From Arthrobacter_E sp044748305 (GTDB taxonomy: Bacteria; Actinomycetota; Actinomycetes; Actinomycetales; Micrococcaceae): DNA of 64,000 bases. Shown here one piece after another: positions 62,235-64,000 of this stretch. Every line of letters begins with the position of its first letter. Within the stretch, counting starts at the first letter, position 1. Where the stretch lies: contig NZ_JBIVFT010000008.1 in assembly GCF_044748305.1 (NCBI RefSeq), positions 122,174-186,173 on the forward strand. Reading direction: 5' to 3'. The notes under the pieces were generated by a model. The model was not told the DNA's origin. It ran no database searches and saw nothing but the letters and a program-made list of their open reading frames with translations. Position numbers and translations under genes: made by a program.

Positions 62235-62266
62235 TTCAGCCCCGGCCCATTCCGGCCGGGGCTGAA
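62235..62266 (+). terminator. Terminator after RDD gene
   Basis: A 13-bp stem (62235-62247 with 62254-62266) and 6-nt loop start 10 bp past the stop. Confidence 0.75.
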
Positions 62267-62292
62267 CTGTATCCCCGACGAAGGAGCAACAC

Positions 62293-62925
62293 TTGACCGA
62301 GCCCCAGCAGCTGCCGGATGTCTCACCCACCTCCCTGGCCGACCTCGTGGGGGAGGACCGGATCGTCGATCCGGGAATCCGTCCTCTGTGGGCGGACATG
62401 CCCAGAGTGGCCGGGCCTGTCTACGCCGTCCGCTGCGCCCCGGGGGACAATCTGATGATGCATGCGGCCATCTATCGTGCGGCTCCCGGCTCGGTCATCG
62501 TCGTCGACGCCGGTGGTTCTCAGCTCGCGGTCGCGGGCGGCAATGTGTGTGCTGTGGCCCGGAAGCGCGGCATCGCCGCGTTCGTCGTGGACGGATACGT
62601 CCGTGATGTGGCCGAAGCCCGTGAGATCGGATTCCCGGTCTTCGCGCGCGGGGCGTTCCCCAAGCCCGGGACCAAGGAGGCCGTCCTGCCCCAGGGCGAG
62701 GCTGTGGTGGGCGGCGTCGCGATCCGCACGGGCGACGTCGTCGTCGCTGATGAAGAAGGCATCGTGGTGCTGGAAGCCGATCTTGCCTCGGACCTTCTCC
62801 GCGCTGCCGAGGAGCGCGAGACCGCGGAGACCGGCCAGTCGCTGGATGACTGGGAGCAGGCTCATCGCCGCAAGATTCGGGCCGGCCTGGTCGCAGGCGG
62901 CGACACCGGGGGACTGCCGGACTGA
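62293..62925 (+). CDS. RraA-like family protein (aldolase/regulator fold)
   Basis: 210 aa. Motifs of the RraA/HMG aldolase fold: VAGPVYAVRCAPGDNLMMHAA, VIVVDAGGSQLAVAGGN, GIAAFVVDGYVRDVAE (RD pair), GDVVVADEEGIVV. Family members are 4-hydroxy-4-methyl-2-oxoglutarate/oxaloacetate aldolases or RNase E inhibitors; I cannot tell which. TTG start with AAGGAG upstream. No flanking catabolic genes. Confidence 0.82.
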   Translation: MTEPQQLPDVSPTSLADLVGEDRIVDPGIRPLWADMPRVAGPVYAVRCAPGDNLMMHAAIYRAAPGSVIVVDAGGSQLAVAGGNVCAVARKRGIAAFVVDGYVRDVAEAREIGFPVFARGAFPKPGTKEAVLPQGEAVVGGVAIRTGDVVVADEEGIVVLEADLASDLLRAAEERETAETGQSLDDWEQAHRRKIRAGLVAGGDTGGLPD

Positions 62926-62961
62926 CTCAGGTCAGCACGGGCGAGTTGTGCTTAAACGGAA

Positions 62962-63003
62962 CCGGCCGCCGTCGCTCCTGAGTTCAGGAGCGACGGCGGC
63001 CGG
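62962..63003. terminator. Strong bidirectional terminator
   Basis: A perfect 20-bp stem (62962-62981 with 62984-63003) lies between the RraA-like gene and the convergent DUF4191 gene. Confidence 0.88.
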
Positions 63004-63017
63004 TCGGCGTTCGGGGC

Positions 63018-63770
63018 TCAGCGTCCGCGCATGGCGCGGCGGTCCGGGCGCGCCTTGTACGGATCGACACCCTTCGGAATCGGCAGCTTGGAACCGAGCG
63101 AGGCAAGTCGCTTGGACACCGCATTGACCTCGACCTTGGTCAGGGTGGGCTTCAGCTTGCGCATCGCTCCGGCGATCTTCCCGATGGGGGTCTGGCCTTC
63201 CTCGCGTCCCGCGTGGATGACGTGGATCGGGACGTTGGGCAGGATGCGCGCCATGCGCTTCCGCTCGCCGTCAGCCAGGCTGCGCACCCGGCTGAGCGGA
63301 CCCTCCGTGACGAGGACGACGCCGGCGCGGCCGACGGCGCGGAAGACGAAGTCCTGGGTGCGGGGGTTGGCTGCCACCGGCTGCTGCTCCACGATCCAGC
63401 CACGGCGCAGGGTGCCCAGAGCGGCACCCGCGGCACCGGCCTGGCCTTCGATCTGGGCGAAGGCGGCCCGTTCGGCACGACGGGACAGAATGAACGTCGC
63501 CGCGAGCAGGCCCAGCATGATGCCGATGATGAGGCCGGTCACCCAGTTCTGGAACAGGGCGCCGACGCCCGTGCTGATGCCCACGACCACCAGAAAGGCG
63601 AGGACCATGAGCCAGACCGCGCTGGGATCCTGGCGGCGGGTCATCTGGAAGACCTCGCCGATCTGCTTCAGACGGCTCGGACCCTTGTTGGCCTTGGGCT
63701 TGCGGTTGAAGAGGCCGCGCTTGGCGGAACCGTCACCATTGGTGACGTTGGAGTCGGTGGATTTAGCCAT
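63018..63770 (-). CDS. DUF4191 membrane protein (Rv2219-like)
   Basis: 250 aa. A basic N-terminus (about 50 residues), two membrane helices (AVWLMVLAFLVVVGISTGVG and VTGLIIGIMLGLLAATFIL) then a soluble domain rich in basic residues with RGWIVEQQPVAANPRTQDFVFRAVGRAGVVLV. Position beside the glnA1 locus matches Rv2219. Function unknown. Start at ATG 63770 with GGAAG upstream and TAGAAT 9 nt away. Confidence 0.88.
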   Translation of the reverse strand: MAKSTDSNVTNGDGSAKRGLFNRKPKANKGPSRLKQIGEVFQMTRRQDPSAVWLMVLAFLVVVGISTGVGALFQNWVTGLIIGIMLGLLAATFILSRRAERAAFAQIEGQAGAAGAALGTLRRGWIVEQQPVAANPRTQDFVFRAVGRAGVVLVTEGPLSRVRSLADGERKRMARILPNVPIHVIHAGREEGQTPIGKIAGAMRKLKPTLTKVEVNAVSKRLASLGSKLPIPKGVDPYKARPDRRAMRGR

Positions 63771-63837
63771 AGTGCTTCCATTCTAGCCAGCAGAGGGTGC
63801 CTGCTGAAACGTGCCGCCGGTTCCCGGGATTCACGCC

Positions 63838-63879
63838 CGAAGGGGCGGTTTCCGGCCGACGCCGCAAACCGCCCCTTCG
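63838..63879. terminator. Hairpin terminator at right edge
   Basis: A perfect 14-bp stem (63838-63851 with 63866-63879) and 14-nt loop lie 18 bp beyond the end of the edge gene, so it can close that gene. Confidence 0.75.
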
Positions 63880-63896
63880 AGGGAAATCCCGCCTGC

Positions 63897-64000
63897 TCAG
63901 TTTTGGGTGGTGAGGAGGGTGCGGGCTTCTTGGCGGGTGGTGCCGGAGTCTTGGATGGTGTCGGCGATGTGGGTGAGGTTGTTGGGGATGTCGCGTCCTT
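63897..64000 (-). CDS. C-terminus of an unidentified gene (cut by window edge)
   Basis: Only 33 residues are inside the window, ending DSGTTRQEARTLLTTQN-stop, preceded by GRDIPNNLTHIADTI. The polar, Thr-rich sequence is unlike neighbouring housekeeping genes. It might be the end of a mobile-element protein, but I do not recognise it. A terminator follows it directly. Confidence 0.5.
   Translation of the reverse strand, partial: GRDIPNNLTHIADTIQDSGTTRQEARTLLTTQN

Overview
The window reads as a core chromosomal segment of a high-GC actinobacterium, most likely an Arthrobacter-like member of the Micrococcaceae. Evidence: GC-rich codons throughout; a division and cell-wall (dcw) cluster without ftsA but with sepF, yggT and wag31/divIVA; class II DAHP synthase; a GlnA1/GlnA2/GlnE set; DUF3040 and DUF4191 proteins; and a MurE lacking the DNPR arginine of diaminopimelate enzymes, which suits an L-lysine peptidoglycan. 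Gene order follows Mycobacterium tuberculosis from memory: fadD15-plsC-aroG-pknL-Rv2175c-idsA2-mraZ...wag31, lspA-rluA-dnaE1, and panB/glnA2/glnE/glnA1/Rv2219A/Rv2219. I see no rRNA, tRNA, CRISPR array, prophage or complete IS.

Layout. 1-9.9 kb: a 15-bp tandem repeat, an orphan ParA ATPase, pyruvate carboxylase, a long-chain acyl-CoA ligase, a ROK sugar kinase, an esterase and a lysophosphatidate acyltransferase. 10-21.7 kb: aroG, an ABC exporter with a divergent MarR regulator, a PASTA-domain Ser/Thr kinase, a LysM/transglycosylase, an Rv2175c-like DNA-binding protein, a lipoprotein-polyprenyl synthase pair, dinB and a DUF3040 protein. 22-41.4 kb: the dcw cluster (mraZ rsmH ftsL ftsI murE murF mraY murD ftsW murG murC ftsQ ftsZ pgeF yggS sepF yggT wag31), mostly joined by ATGA/GTGA overlaps. 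41.5-50.7 kb: lspA, rluD-like, dnaE, hisD, nrdR, polyphosphate glucokinase, map and a 54-aa ORF. 50.7-63.8 kb: panB, glnA2, glnE, a fused amino-acid ABC transporter, a Nudix hydrolase, two small unassigned genes, glnA1, an RDD protein, an RraA-like protein and a DUF4191 protein. The right edge cuts an unidentified minus-strand gene.

Many genes act on the envelope: lipid acylation, peptidoglycan precursor synthesis, septum assembly, polar growth, a PASTA kinase that could sense wall state, and polyprenyl synthesis. A second theme is nitrogen: two glutamine synthetase family proteins, their adenylyltransferase, an amino-acid importer and a GlnR-type operator upstream of glnA1. Regulatory architecture is unusually readable: about ten genes look leaderless (TAnnnT box 6-7 nt before ATG/GTG), and there are legible candidate operators for MraZ, NrdR, GlnR, a MarR repressor, a CRP/GlxR-type regulator and an unknown regulator of the acyl-CoA ligase. 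I did not find a clearly new multi-gene system. The best candidates for something undescribed are the GAAGTGGAGG repeats facing the mraZ operator, the repeat array beside the orphan parA, and the two-gene unit beside glnA1.
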